Notes: a model not told the origin generated them from the sequence alone. 52,144 nucleotides of DNA from an uncultured Bulleidia sp. (GCA_934725105.1 CAKVBD010000016.1:1-52144), one strand, 5' to 3'. Positions 24,996 through 33,803 are shown, counted from the first letter of the stretch. Program-made: numbers and translations.

Positions 24996-25471
24996 AACGT
25001 AATCTTCTCTTTGATTTTCTCAAACTTTGCATTTCCAATACCTTTCACGTTCATGACATCTTCAATTGTCTGAAACAAGCCATGTTCTTCTCGGTATTGA
25101 ATGATAGCATCTGCAGTTGATGGACCAATCCCATCTAATTGCTGCAATTCATCACGTGTTGCCTGATTGATAGAAATGCGTGGAACTTCTCCTGCATTTG
25201 TCTGATATGGAATTGATAATACATCTGCATCTTTTAATATCATGTTTGGGTTGAGAGAAGAAATATCAGCATTTTCTTTAAGTTCGACTTGGTCAATTGC
25301 TTCCTGTACCGTTGCATATTGTTTTAACGTGATTGTTTCTTCTTTTTCAACGGCACCTTTGATAGAAACATGAATTTCTGTATTTTCAGGATCAGAAAAA
25401 GATACAGGTGTAAGATCAACACTTAAAATTCCAGCAAGAAGAAGGGCGAAAATCAATAGCTGCTTTTTCAT
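24992..25471 (-). CDS. comEA: ComEA, DNA receptor for uptake
   Basis: 159 residues. An N-terminal membrane anchor (LLIFALLLAGILSV) is followed by a SLBB-like domain (HVSIKGAVEKEETITLKQYA). Two C-terminal helix-hairpin-helix motifs, ISINQATRDELQQLDGIGPS and VMNVKGIGNAKFEKI, bind double-stranded DNA. It acts outside the membrane and hands DNA to ComEC. It overlaps the preceding 112-residue gene by 56 nt and has only a weak ribosome binding site. Confidence 0.93.
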   Translation of the reverse strand: MKKQLLIFALLLAGILSVDLTPVSFSDPENTEIHVSIKGAVEKEETITLKQYATVQEAIDQVELKENADISSLNPNMILKDADVLSIPYQTNAGEVPRISINQATRDELQQLDGIGPSTADAIIQYREEHGLFQTIEDVMNVKGIGNAKFEKIKEKITL

Positions 25472-25754
25472 AGGCGTTCTGCTTATTTTGATTTATGTTC
25501 TGATGAGATGAATGTTTTTTCCCTAGTTTAATGATAACGGTATATACCTCGTCTGATCCCTCAAAAACAACTTCAAATACAACAGAATCATCCTCATCTT
25601 CAGCATCAGTTAAAATATGTTTTTTTATCGAATGAATTTTACGATGTGTGATGGATTCAATCCATTGAATAATTTTGTATTCATTTTTCGCAGAAAAGAA
25701 AACATGATGAAATTGATAAGAATGCTCTACATTGTGAATGTTATTCTGGTTCAT
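25416..25754 (-). CDS. Hypothetical protein before comEA
   Basis: 112 residues from the ATG at 25754, which has a strong AGGAGG seven bases upstream; a frame from 25784 adds ten residues without such support. The middle alternates acidic runs (DAEDEDDS) with short strand-like stretches (VVFEVVFEG, VYTVIIKLGKKH). The tail is Asn/Gln-rich. No family is recognised. The last 56 nt overlap comEA in another frame, an unusually long overlap, so the C-terminus may be a frame that was extended or shifted. First gene of the run down to mscL. Confidence 0.6.
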   Translation of the reverse strand: MNQNNIHNVEHSYQFHHVFFSAKNEYKIIQWIESITHRKIHSIKKHILTDAEDEDDSVVFEVVFEGSDEVYTVIIKLGKKHSSHQNINQNKQNAYEKAAIDFRPSSCWNFKC

Positions 25755-25802
25755 AACATAACCTCCTACAATATAGTTATTCACAAATTTTCCTAAAGTT
25801 CC

Positions 25803-25830
25803 AAAAAAAAAGTTGGAAAAATTCCAACTT
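25803..25830 (-). terminator. greA terminator
   Basis: AAGTTGGAA (25810-25818) and TTCCAACTT (25822-25830) with a 3-nt loop, followed by a long T-run on the minus strand. Confidence 0.88.
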
Positions 25831-26308
25831 ATTTAATGCTAAGAATTGTAACCTTGTAAGGTTTAGCAACTTCAACAGTAACAACATCTCCAGTCTTGCT
25901 TCCTAAGATAGCTTGTGCCAAAGGTGTTTCATTTGATACTTTACCATTTAATGGATCAGCTTCTGTTGAACCAACGATATGATACTGAGCTTCTTCTTCA
26001 GTATCCATGAACTTCAATATAACTGTGCTACCAATCTGAACATTCTTCTTACCCTTTTTCTGTGTAGAAATGATTTCATAATGTCCAACCTGTAACATGT
26101 TTTCCAATTCCTGGATACGATGTTCAACTTCAGCCTGCTTTTCTCTAGCAGCATCATAGTCAGCGTTTTCACTCAAGTCACCCTGTGAACGAGCTTCCGC
26201 AAGTTCAGCCTTAACTTCTTCACGGACTACATGAACCAGATTATCATATTCATCTTGTAATTTTTTCAGACCTTCTTCAGTGACATAGATTTTATTTTCT
26301 TCAGCCAT
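25829..26308 (-). CDS. greA: Transcription elongation factor GreA
   Basis: 159 residues: an N-terminal coiled coil with the tip ARSQGDLSENADYDAAREKQ carrying the conserved acidic residues, then the FKBP-like C-terminal domain (GSTVILKF, AILGSKTGD). It stimulates RNA polymerase to cleave backtracked RNA. Last gene of the ireB-to-greA run. AAAGGAG ribosome binding site. A TATAAT close upstream may give it an extra promoter. Confidence 0.96.
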   Translation of the reverse strand: MAEENKIYVTEEGLKKLQDEYDNLVHVVREEVKAELAEARSQGDLSENADYDAAREKQAEVEHRIQELENMLQVGHYEIISTQKKGKKNVQIGSTVILKFMDTEEEAQYHIVGSTEADPLNGKVSNETPLAQAILGSKTGDVVTVEVAKPYKVTILSIK

Positions 26309-26336
26309 TGTTCTACTCCTTTTTACATGCTTTCGT

Positions 26337-26345
26337 ATTATAGCA
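26337..26345 (-). promoter_or_regulatory. Possible internal promoter before greA
   Basis: TGCTATAAT on the minus strand: perfect TATAAT with TG extension, overlapping the end of udk. No convincing -35. Confidence 0.4.
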
Positions 26346-26967
26346 TTTCACTTGTCAGTATGCTAGAAATTTTTGTGTTTAACAAATCAATTGCGACGGT
26401 ATTTGCACCACCTTCAGGGATGATAATATCCGCAAATCGTTTTGATGGTTCAATGAATGATTCATGCATTGGGCGAACCGTAGACATGTATTGATTTACA
26501 ACACTTTCCATTGTTCTGCCACGTTCCTGCACATCTCGATTTAATCTTCGAATAAAACGAATATCTGCATCCGTATCAACAAATACTTTAATATCCAATA
26601 GATTTCTAAGATTTTCATCTTCCAGGATGAATAAACCTTCAAGAATCAAAACATCACAAGGATAGCAGCATTCACTCACATCACTTCTTGTATGATTCAC
26701 AAAATCATACGTAGGCTTTTCAATAGGCTTTCCATCCATCAGATCATGTACCTGTTGTACAAGTAAATCATTGTCAAAAGCACTTGGATGATCATAGTTT
26801 GTCTTGATTCTTTCACTCATGGGCTTATGAGACTGATCCTTATAGTAATCATCCTGACGAATGACAAGTACTCTAGTCAAATCAGAAAATTTTTCCTGAA
26901 TATGCCTAGAAATGGATGTTTTTCCACTGGCAGAACCACCAGCAATTCCTATAATTAATGGTTTCAT
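26338..26967 (-). CDS. udk: Uridine kinase
   Basis: 209 residues. P-loop IGIAGGSASGKTSISRHI, then RQDDYYKDQ and YDHPSAFDNDLL, all typical of uridine/cytidine kinase. It phosphorylates uridine and cytidine in salvage. A frame from 26985 adds six residues; the ATG at 26967 has GGAG upstream and overlaps the Nudix stop codon in ATGA. Confidence 0.95.
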   Translation of the reverse strand: MKPLIIGIAGGSASGKTSISRHIQEKFSDLTRVLVIRQDDYYKDQSHKPMSERIKTNYDHPSAFDNDLLVQQVHDLMDGKPIEKPTYDFVNHTRSDVSECCYPCDVLILEGLFILEDENLRNLLDIKVFVDTDADIRFIRRLNRDVQERGRTMESVVNQYMSTVRPMHESFIEPSKRFADIIIPEGGANTVAIDLLNTKISSILTSEML

Positions 26968-27422
26968 ACTGTATTCTCCACGCATCGTACTAAATGATCC
27001 GATGCATCATATGTAAGATCAAAGTCAAAATGTTCTTTTCGTAACATCTTCTTTAGGAAAAGGACATCACCTTCCCATAGATCAAGCGTAAAAATCTGAT
27101 CTTGTGGAATCCATACAAGCTCACCCTCATCACAAGGATGTATTGACCCACTGAAATCATATGACAAATAAATCTCACATACTTCATCTTCAAAATGCGG
27201 ATAATGAAAACGAATGGTTCCATAATGTTCCAATGCATGTACATGCAAGCCTGTTTCTTCAAACACCTCTCTGCATGCACATTGTTCCATCGTTTCATTT
27301 TCTTCTATCTTTCCGCCAACCCCAATATATTTATTGGCATTGACATCATTTTTCTTCTTGTTTCTCTTTAAGAACAGCCACTGTTCATCTTTTACTAAGT
27401 AAACACAAGAACTGTATTTCAT
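26964..27422 (-). CDS. Nudix hydrolase, MutT/8-oxo-dGTPase-like
   Basis: 152 residues. The Nudix box runs GGKIEENETMEQCACREVFE then ETGL, with all consensus positions filled. GVGGKIEENE resembles the MutT/MTH1-type 8-oxo-dGTP diphosphatases, but the substrate cannot be read from sequence. The ATG lies one base after the mltG stop codon (TAATATG) without a Shine-Dalgarno sequence, so translation is probably by reinitiation. Confidence 0.88.
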   Translation of the reverse strand: MKYSSCVYLVKDEQWLFLKRNKKKNDVNANKYIGVGGKIEENETMEQCACREVFEETGLHVHALEHYGTIRFHYPHFEDEVCEIYLSYDFSGSIHPCDEGELVWIPQDQIFTLDLWEGDVLFLKKMLRKEHFDFDLTYDASDHLVRCVENTV

Positions 27423-27423
27423 A

Positions 27424-29280
27424 TTAATAACAATTTAGATATTTAGATACATTTGCATTATGTTCATCCAATGTTTTTGCATAATGCACTGTACCATCTC
27501 CACCAGGACAAACTTCAGCCATAAAATACAAATAATCAGTATCTGCAGGTGAAATAGCAGCTTTGATTGCTGCTTCTCCAGCATTTTCAATTGGACCAGG
27601 TGTTAAACCATCATACTTGTATGTATTATATGGAGAATCAAAATCTGGATTCACTTCACAAGCCTGCCAGTTATCTTCCAGCTTATCAAAGTCAATTGCA
27701 TAGCATACAGTTACAGAACTCTGTAATTTCATACCTTGTGCTAAACGGTTATAGAATACAGAAGCAACCTTAGCAAGATCTTCAGGATTTGTACCAGCTT
27801 CATATTGAATAATCGATGCCATCGTATAGATATCCGCAATGCTATGATTACTTGATGCAATCTGATCTTTATATTTATTAAAGATTGTCAATGACTGATC
27901 AAGAAGTGTTGTTGTGATTTCTTCTGCAGTTGTTTCTTTATTGACATAGTATGTATCTGGTGCAAGATATCCTTCTAGATAGATACGAACACCACTCTTA
28001 AACATGTCATCCGTCAAGAATGGATATTTTTCTTTTTGTGATACGATCCAGTCTTTGTTGTTCCATAATGCTAATAAGTCATCGCTGGAAACATTTGTAA
28101 CTTCACTGAATTTTTTTGCAGCATCTTTTGCCCAGTCACCTTCAATCACAGTCACAGAAACCTGATCTCTTCTAGCAGCATTCTGATCATTCAGATACGT
28201 AAACATCTGCTTGATACCCCAGCTTTTATCTAATGTAAACAGACCTTGCTTCACATCCGTCAAATGATTCAATCTTGCATAAGTATAGGCAACATCAGCA
28301 TTTTTAATGATGTTCTCTTCCTGCAGCTTTTTCGCAACGTCTTTTACAGTAAAGCCATCTTCTACCATAAACTTCACTTCTTCACTTGTAGATGTCACTG
28401 GCTGTAAACCAGAATAGATCAAATAGACACCAGCACAAAGAATTGCCAAAAGAACAACAATAATAACAGTAACGATTTTTTGAATCATTGGTGTTGTTTT
28501 TCTCTTCTTCATACGGATTGCCCTTTCTTCATCTGTTTCACCACCAGAAACAAATGCTTCTTTATATAATTCTTCAAATGGAACCGGATTTGTTGGAATG
28601 ACTCTTTGTTTTGTTGTTCTAGCATGTTTTGGGATACTTGCTGTACCTTCGTATACAGAATCCAATGCATTGACATCTTCATTTTTTGTTTCTGATGGAA
28701 TCACTTTTGTTTTCTGATTTTCTTCTTCTAAAACAGGAGACAATTCATCATTTACACCAGGATCTTCATCTTGCAGAGAAACAGGAATTTCAGGATCAAT
28801 CAGCTTCAGATTCTTATCTGTTACCCATTTTGTTCTGCCATTATCTACGATTTTATAACGTGCAGTATTTGGGTTGAAGTCTTCAATTTCAACTTCATTT
28901 CCAAGATAGTCAATTCTTGTTCCGTTTCTATATTTCTGCCCTTTTTTTATTTCTTCTAAGTGAAGATCATCATCCACAGGCTGATCTAAAACAACTGTTT
29001 TATCCTGTGCAGAATCAGCTTTTGGCATTTCAGACTGTTCAATCTTCTGTTTCAGCAATTCTTCTACACTAGGAATGCCTGTTGTCTGATCATATACATT
29101 TACTTCATCTAAAGCCTTATTCTGCTTAGATTGCTGCTTTGGTTTTGTATCTACAACTGGCTTGCCATTTTCACGTAATTTACGCATGGCAAGTGTCTGT
29201 TCACCAAGAACAACATCAGGCAATTCATCGAGTTCATCATAGTCGATGATTTGATCCTTTCTTGTGTTATCCTCAGCCAT
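27424..29280 (-). CDS. mltG: Endolytic murein transglycosylase MltG with long cytoplasmic region
   Basis: 618 residues. Residues 1-265 are hydrophilic, low-complexity and acidic; one membrane segment is at about 266-290; the YceG/MltG domain follows outside the membrane. The catalytic region is MASIIQYEAGTNPEDLAKVA, whose second acidic position (E of YEAG) matches the conserved catalytic Glu. It cleaves nascent glycan strands. A small domain near 110-162 (GTRIDYLGNEVEIEDF) in the cytoplasmic part is unassigned. The ATG overlaps the DUF1292 stop codon in TAATG. Confidence 0.93.
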   Translation of the reverse strand: MAEDNTRKDQIIDYDELDELPDVVLGEQTLAMRKLRENGKPVVDTKPKQQSKQNKALDEVNVYDQTTGIPSVEELLKQKIEQSEMPKADSAQDKTVVLDQPVDDDLHLEEIKKGQKYRNGTRIDYLGNEVEIEDFNPNTARYKIVDNGRTKWVTDKNLKLIDPEIPVSLQDEDPGVNDELSPVLEEENQKTKVIPSETKNEDVNALDSVYEGTASIPKHARTTKQRVIPTNPVPFEELYKEAFVSGGETDEERAIRMKKRKTTPMIQKIVTVIIVVLLAILCAGVYLIYSGLQPVTSTSEEVKFMVEDGFTVKDVAKKLQEENIIKNADVAYTYARLNHLTDVKQGLFTLDKSWGIKQMFTYLNDQNAARRDQVSVTVIEGDWAKDAAKKFSEVTNVSSDDLLALWNNKDWIVSQKEKYPFLTDDMFKSGVRIYLEGYLAPDTYYVNKETTAEEITTTLLDQSLTIFNKYKDQIASSNHSIADIYTMASIIQYEAGTNPEDLAKVASVFYNRLAQGMKLQSSVTVCYAIDFDKLEDNWQACEVNPDFDSPYNTYKYDGLTPGPIENAGEAAIKAAISPADTDYLYFMAEVCPGGDGTVHYAKTLDEHNANVSKYLNCY

Positions 29281-29528
29281 TATTCATCTTCCTCTAAAAA
29301 AGCACCTAATACTTCCTGACACATGTTCCATTCTTCTTCATCTTCGATGTCAATCATATTGCCATCTTCATCATAGCTGTATGCATATACATTACCATCC
29401 TCTGTATTAGCATCTGTAAATAGAACATATTTCTTTTTGCTCTTGTCATCTTCAAAAGTTAAAATGATTTCAACTTCTTTTTCTTGACCATTTTCGTCAG
29501 TGATTGTCATAATTTTTGTATCTTCCAT
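29280..29528 (-). CDS. DUF1292-family acidic protein
   Basis: 82 residues, very acidic, beginning EDTKIMTITDENGQEKEVEI; DUF1292 (YrzB-like) proteins sit beside ruvX and ireB in many Firmicutes. Function unknown. An ATG at 29534 is possible, but AGGAG lies only a base or two before it and seven bases before the ATG at 29528, so the latter is chosen. Confidence 0.88.
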   Translation of the reverse strand: MEDTKIMTITDENGQEKEVEIILTFEDDKSKKKYVLFTDANTEDGNVYAYSYDEDGNMIDIEDEEEWNMCQEVLGAFLEEDE

Positions 29529-29549
29529 GTTCATTCTCCTATCAAAGCA

Positions 29550-29568
29550 AAAGGCGTTTTGCGCCTTT
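29550..29568 (-). terminator. Weak hairpin after ruvX
   Basis: AAAGGCG (29550-29556) and CGCCTTT (29562-29568) around a 5-nt loop, followed on the minus strand by TTTTGCTTTG. Too T-poor for certain termination; may attenuate expression of DUF1292 and mltG. Confidence 0.4.
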
Positions 29569-29981
29569 CAATGTGAATCTAGATAGCGCTGTAAAATTTG
29601 AACAGCAGCTAACTGATCGATTTTCTTTTTACGATGCTTTCTGGAAACATCTGCCATCAGTAGAATTGATTCAGATTCCTGTGTTGTATTTCTTTCATCT
29701 TGCATTTTTACAGGAATTCCACTTTCAACTTCTAAAACTTTTCCAAATTCCAGGCAGATTTGAGCTCTTTCCGCAACATCTCCATTTTCAAGCAATGGTA
29801 GTCCAAGTACGATGACATCTGGCTTCATTTCTTCCACCACTTCTAATACACGATCCATCGCTGTATCGTAGTCATCTGGTTTAAAGCGTATTGTTTTTAC
29901 AGTGGATGCGATAAATCCAGTCTCAGAAAAACTAACTCCACAAGTAACACTACCCAGGTCTAGTCCAAGGTATTTACTCAT
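29568..29981 (-). CDS. ruvX: RuvX/YqgF, Holliday-junction-resolvase-like nuclease
   Basis: 137 residues of the RNase-H-like YqgF fold: YLGLDLGSVTCGVS at the start, VIVLGLPLLENG in the middle and QDERNTTQESESILL with the catalytic acidic region. The family processes the 16S rRNA 5' end and may resolve junctions. Its ATG overlaps the ireB stop codon in ATGA; GAGGAG site. Confidence 0.94.
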   Translation of the reverse strand: MSKYLGLDLGSVTCGVSFSETGFIASTVKTIRFKPDDYDTAMDRVLEVVEEMKPDVIVLGLPLLENGDVAERAQICLEFGKVLEVESGIPVKMQDERNTTQESESILLMADVSRKHRKKKIDQLAAVQILQRYLDSH

Positions 29982-30244
29982 TTATCATGCTCCTCTAAAT
30001 AGAAACGAACGAGTTCCTCAATGATTTCATGACGTTCAATGGATTGAATGACACTTCTAGCATTGTTATGAGAGGAAATATAAGCAGGATCATTACTGAT
30101 CAGGTATCCAGCAAGCTGATTGATTGCATTATACCCTCTTTCATTTAATGCCTTTTCAACATGTTTTAATACTTCACGGATATTCTCACGTCTTAATTCT
30201 TCTGCTGAAAAGCTAATTGTTTCTGTAACATTTTTTTGAGTCAT
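29978..30244 (-). CDS. ireB: IreB-family regulatory phosphoprotein
   Basis: 88 residues matching the UPF0297/IreB family over its full length (ETISFSAEELRRENIREVLK, GYNAINQLAGYLISNDPAYI). IreB is the substrate of the PASTA kinase IreK in enterococci, phosphorylated on N-terminal threonines. Thr2, Thr7 and Thr9 are candidates here. AGGAGG eight bases before the ATG. First gene of the operon to greA. Confidence 0.95.
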   Translation of the reverse strand: MTQKNVTETISFSAEELRRENIREVLKHVEKALNERGYNAINQLAGYLISNDPAYISSHNNARSVIQSIERHEIIEELVRFYLEEHDK

Positions 30245-30268
30245 AATCGAATCCTCCTTATTGCTTCT

Positions 30269-30297
30269 ATTCTACTCTAAAATACACAAATTGTATA
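30269..30297 (-). promoter_or_regulatory. Predicted promoter of the ireB-to-greA operon
   Basis: Minus strand TATACA (30292-30297), 17 nt, TAGAAT (30269-30274), 25 nt before the ATG. Confidence 0.5.
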
Positions 30298-30348
30298 GAA
30301 AGCCGAAAGCAAAAATTATGAGAAATAAAGGAAAATCTTAAGAAACAA

Positions 30349-30373
30349 TAAAAGAGAGCGGAATGCTCTCTTT
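30349..30373 (-). terminator. alaS terminator
   Basis: AAAGAGAGC (30351-30359) and GCTCTCTTT (30365-30373), 5-nt loop, followed by TTTATTG on the minus strand. Confidence 0.78.
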
Positions 30374-30379
30374 TACCAC

Positions 30380-33010
30380 TTATTGTAGTTTTTCTTTAAT
30401 GGATTGGATTGCTTCATCAATCTTGGAAGCATCCTTTGCACCAGCCTGTGCCATATCAGGTCTACCGCCACCATTACCGCCACACATTGTAGCAGCCATC
30501 TTCACGATATCACCTGCTTTGATACCCTTCTGGATTGCTTCCTTGCTGGAAGCACATACGAAAGTTGTCTTGCCATCAACTTCATTAGAAATAAATACAA
30601 ATCCATTTGTTAATTTATTTCTCAAAGTTTCAGCGTATTCTTTTAATCCCTTTGTATCTTTACCCTGCAGTTTCAAGAATAATGCCTGAATTCCATTGTA
30701 GTCTTCAGCCTTGCTTAATACAGAATCAGCTTCTGAAGCCATTGCTTTACTTTCAGCTTCACTGATCTGCTTCTTCAAGGATGCATTTTCTTCCAATAGC
30801 TTCTGGATTCTTTCATGCAAGCCATCAAAGCTCTTCATCTTTAATAAGGCAGCAGTTTCCTTCAAGTATTCTTCTTCACTCTTGAAAGAGTTATATGCTT
30901 CCATCTTTGTTTCACAAGTAATACGTCTAACACCACTACCGATAGATTCTTCAGAAACGATTCTGAATGAGCCAAGGTTGTTTGTATTGTCAACGTGTGT
31001 ACCACCACAGAATTCCTTAGAGAAATCACCCATGGATACGACTCTAACTTCATCGCCATACTTTTCATCAAATAGAGCTGTTGCACCAGTCTTCTTAGCA
31101 TCTTCAATTGCTAATACTTCTGTAGTTACTGGAAGAGAAGCATTGATCTTTTCGTTGACGATTCTTTCAACTTCACTTAACTGTTCATCTGTTGGCTTTT
31201 CAAAGTGTGTGAAGTCAAATCTTCCGTATTCAGGACAGTTGTAAGAACCAGCCTGTGCAATATGATCACCTAGAACTTCTTTCAATGCAGCCTGCAGTAA
31301 GTGTAAGGAAGAGTGATTTGCACGTGTACGCTGTCTAGCAGCATAGTCATACTCACCTTCGAGAGTATCACCAACATGCAGTGTACCTTCGATGTTTTCT
31401 AAATGGTGTAATGGCTGCTTATGAGGAGCCTTTTGTACGTCAGTTACATCTGCTTTGAATGTATCATTCCATACTTTACCAGTATCAGCACACTGACCAC
31501 CGCTTTCAGCATAGAAGCAAGTTTCACTCAAGATGACATCACCACTGTCACTCAAGGAATCAACCTTTACGCCATCCTTGAATAAGCCAATGACTTTACC
31601 TGTTGAATGAGAATCTGTATAGCCTGTGAATTTGCTTTCTTCTGTGAAATCCATCAAATCCTTAGACTGACCATGCATAGACTGTTCAGCACCTCTTGCA
31701 GCTCTAGCACGTTCTTTCTGTGCTTCCATTTCTCTTTCAAATCCAGCTTCATCAATTGTATATCCCTGATCAGAAGCAATTTCTTCTGTCAATTCTCTTG
31801 GATATCCATATGTATCGTATAGCTTGAATACAACTTCACCTGGCAATTGCTTTGTATCAGCATGTTCTTTTAATGCATCGTTCAATAAAGCTTCACCATT
31901 TGCAAGTGTCTTATGGAAGCTTTCTTCTTCATTCTTAACAAGCTTTGAAACAAGAGCAACCTTGTCTTCAACATATCCATAGTAGTCTTTCATGTTATCT
32001 GCACAAACCTGTACAAGGTTATACATGAAGCTGCCATCAATTCCAAGCTTGATACCATAACGAACAGCTCTACGAAGAACACGTCTTAATACATAGCCTC
32101 TACCTTCATTAGAGAACATTGCACCATCCGCCAATGCAAATGTAACTGTACGGATATGGTCGGCAATAACACGATAAGCCATCTTGTATTCAGCTTCGTC
32201 ATAAGAATGCTTCGCATACTTTTCTGTAGCGTGAATGATAGGAAGGAACAAGTCTGTATCAAAGTTTGTTTCACCTTCCTGTAAGAAACATACAAGACGT
32301 TCAAGACCCATACCTGTATCAATATTCTTCTGTGGAAGTTCTTTGTACTCTGTTCTTGGCATTTCACCAGGTCTGCAGTCATACTGAGAGAATACAATAT
32401 TCCATAATTCTACATAACGATCATTTTCCATATCGTCAAAGAACAGCTTTTCACCAATACCTTCTGGATCATACTTTTCACCACGGTCGTAGTAAAGTTC
32501 TGAGTCTGGTCCACCAGGTCCTCTGCCGATTTCCCAGAAGTTGTCTTTATTTCTTGAAATATGGGATTCAATCATACCTGCCTGAACCCATAAGTCATAT
32601 GCTTCCTGATCATCTGGATAAACTGTAACGTAGAGTCTTTCTTTATCCATGCCGATCCATTCTTCACTTGTTAAGAATTCCCAAGCCCATGGAATTGCTT
32701 CCTTTTTGAAGTAATCACCAATAGAGAAGTTTCCTAACATTTCAAAGAATGTGTGGTGACGTGCAGTTCTACCAACATTTTCAATATCGTTTGTACGAAT
32801 ACATTTCTGTGCGTTTGCGATACGTGGGCAAGCTGGCTTTTCTGTACCATCAAAGTACTTCTTTAAAGTGGATACACCAGCATTGATCCATAACAATGTT
32901 GGGTCGTTGTGTGGAATCAAACTAGCACTTGGTTCAATCATGAATCCTTTGGATTTGAAGAAATCCAAGAACATTTGACGAATTTGATTTCCTGATAAAT
33001 TCTTTTTCAT
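30380..33010 (-). CDS. alaS: Alanine-tRNA ligase
   Basis: 876 residues, full length. Class II catalytic core with FFKSKGF and SLIPHNDPTLLWINAGV at the start. The editing-domain zinc motif HSSLHLLQAAL and later FCGGTHVDNT are present, as is the C-terminal C-Ala domain with a GGGRPDMAQAG glycine-rich end. A longer frame from 33109 adds 33 residues, but that region is the T-box leader; the ATG at 33010 has GGAGG. Controlled by an alanine T-box. Confidence 0.96.
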   Translation of the reverse strand: MKKNLSGNQIRQMFLDFFKSKGFMIEPSASLIPHNDPTLLWINAGVSTLKKYFDGTEKPACPRIANAQKCIRTNDIENVGRTARHHTFFEMLGNFSIGDYFKKEAIPWAWEFLTSEEWIGMDKERLYVTVYPDDQEAYDLWVQAGMIESHISRNKDNFWEIGRGPGGPDSELYYDRGEKYDPEGIGEKLFFDDMENDRYVELWNIVFSQYDCRPGEMPRTEYKELPQKNIDTGMGLERLVCFLQEGETNFDTDLFLPIIHATEKYAKHSYDEAEYKMAYRVIADHIRTVTFALADGAMFSNEGRGYVLRRVLRRAVRYGIKLGIDGSFMYNLVQVCADNMKDYYGYVEDKVALVSKLVKNEEESFHKTLANGEALLNDALKEHADTKQLPGEVVFKLYDTYGYPRELTEEIASDQGYTIDEAGFEREMEAQKERARAARGAEQSMHGQSKDLMDFTEESKFTGYTDSHSTGKVIGLFKDGVKVDSLSDSGDVILSETCFYAESGGQCADTGKVWNDTFKADVTDVQKAPHKQPLHHLENIEGTLHVGDTLEGEYDYAARQRTRANHSSLHLLQAALKEVLGDHIAQAGSYNCPEYGRFDFTHFEKPTDEQLSEVERIVNEKINASLPVTTEVLAIEDAKKTGATALFDEKYGDEVRVVSMGDFSKEFCGGTHVDNTNNLGSFRIVSEESIGSGVRRITCETKMEAYNSFKSEEEYLKETAALLKMKSFDGLHERIQKLLEENASLKKQISEAESKAMASEADSVLSKAEDYNGIQALFLKLQGKDTKGLKEYAETLRNKLTNGFVFISNEVDGKTTFVCASSKEAIQKGIKAGDIVKMAATMCGGNGGGRPDMAQAGAKDASKIDEAIQSIKEKLQ

Positions 33011-33243
33011 ACATTCCTCCAATAATAAAACGTTCCTGTATATTACAGGAACGTCATTAACGCGGTACCATCCTGATTCACATATGTAATATGTGCACCT
33101 TAATTTCATCCGTAACGTGGATAACGGTATGTTTTCATACTCTCAAAAGTAGCTTCACGTTTTGTATATCTGAAAGCTTTTCACCTGACAGCTTCTCTCT
33201 AGACACAATATACAACGTTACTTGTCTTTCTCATCGATTTGCA
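33011..33243 (-). promoter_or_regulatory. Alanine T-box riboswitch of alaS
   Basis: Read on the minus strand. AGGATGGTACCGCG (33074-33061) is the T-box core that pairs with the tRNA acceptor end. The terminator arms TACAGGAACG and CGTTCCTGTA (33031-33053) are followed by TTTTATT. Upstream, AGAGAGAAGC and GTGAAGCTAC fit stem I. The specifier is GCT (33153-33151), an alanine codon, agreeing with the gene. Uncharged tRNA-Ala would favour the antiterminator. Confidence 0.9.
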
Positions 33244-33249
33244 AATTTA

Positions 33250-33277
33250 ATGATATTTCATTATTTGAATATGTCAA
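33250..33277 (-). promoter_or_regulatory. alaS promoter
   Basis: Minus strand TTGACA (33272-33277), 16 nt, TATCAT (33250-33255). It places the transcript start near 33243, just before the T-box stem I. Confidence 0.65.
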
Positions 33278-33343
33278 GCTAAAATTAATTTCTGTTTTTT
33301 ATGTTTTGCGTGCATAAAACATACATTTTTATCACTGTTTGAA

Positions 33344-33378
33344 ATAATAAAATAAGCAATCATTTTACTGATGACTGC
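33344..33378 (-). terminator. Terminator after the HD-domain gene
   Basis: GCAATCAT (33356-33363) and ATGACTGC (33371-33378) form an 8-bp stem with one G-U pair, followed on the minus strand by TTATTTTATTATT. Confidence 0.55.
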
Positions 33379-33803
33379 TTTTCTACTTCCAGCAGATAAT
33401 TTAAGCATTTTTGGTATTTTTCAACTCTTGCAATATCTTTCTCTGTGATTTTCTTTAATCTAGTTAAATCAGAATTATGTTTTAAATCCGCTATTTTTAC
33501 TTTTCTTGCAAGAGGATTTTCTGCTATTTTTTGAACATATTCTTCATATGATTCGTTTTTCTTTTTTGTGATTGTATCAATTGCCTGGATGATTGTTTCG
33601 CTGAATCCTTCATTGGCTAGATCTTCAATGGTCATTGACGTATCTTCTAAAACATCATGCAAGTACGCAACAATTTTTTCTTCTTCAGTATTTAGAGAAT
33701 CTGCAACATGGATAGGATGATTGATATATTCGCATCCTGCTTTATCTATTTGTCCTGCATGTGCTTTTTTAGCAATGTTCAATGCTTTTTCTACATCGTT
33801 CAT
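33360..33803 (-). CDS. Stand-alone HD-domain protein of RelA/SpoT hydrolase type
   Basis: 147 residues. KALNIAKKAHAGQIDKAGCEYINHPIHVA, then YLHDVLEDT and VKIADLKHNS, follow the order of the ppGpp hydrolase half of SpoT/Rel and of small alarmone hydrolases (MESH1-like). It has no synthetase domain. The likely reaction is removal of pyrophosphate from ppGpp or hydrolysis of a related nucleotide; this is inference from motifs. AGAGG precedes the ATG. It stands between alaS and the accessory stretch with no partner synthetase in view. Confidence 0.78.
   Translation of the reverse strand: MNDVEKALNIAKKAHAGQIDKAGCEYINHPIHVADSLNTEEEKIVAYLHDVLEDTSMTIEDLANEGFSETIIQAIDTITKKKNESYEEYVQKIAENPLARKVKIADLKHNSDLTRLKKITEKDIARVEKYQKCLNYLLEVEKQSSVK

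Noticed and set aside
27800..27860. MltG catalytic Glu replaced by Gln (SIIQYEAG)
   Set aside because: Q at the first acidic position also occurs in active family members; the second Glu, the conserved one, is present.
30380..33109. Longer alaS beginning at 33109
   Set aside because: The extra 33 codons are the T-box terminator and core sequence.
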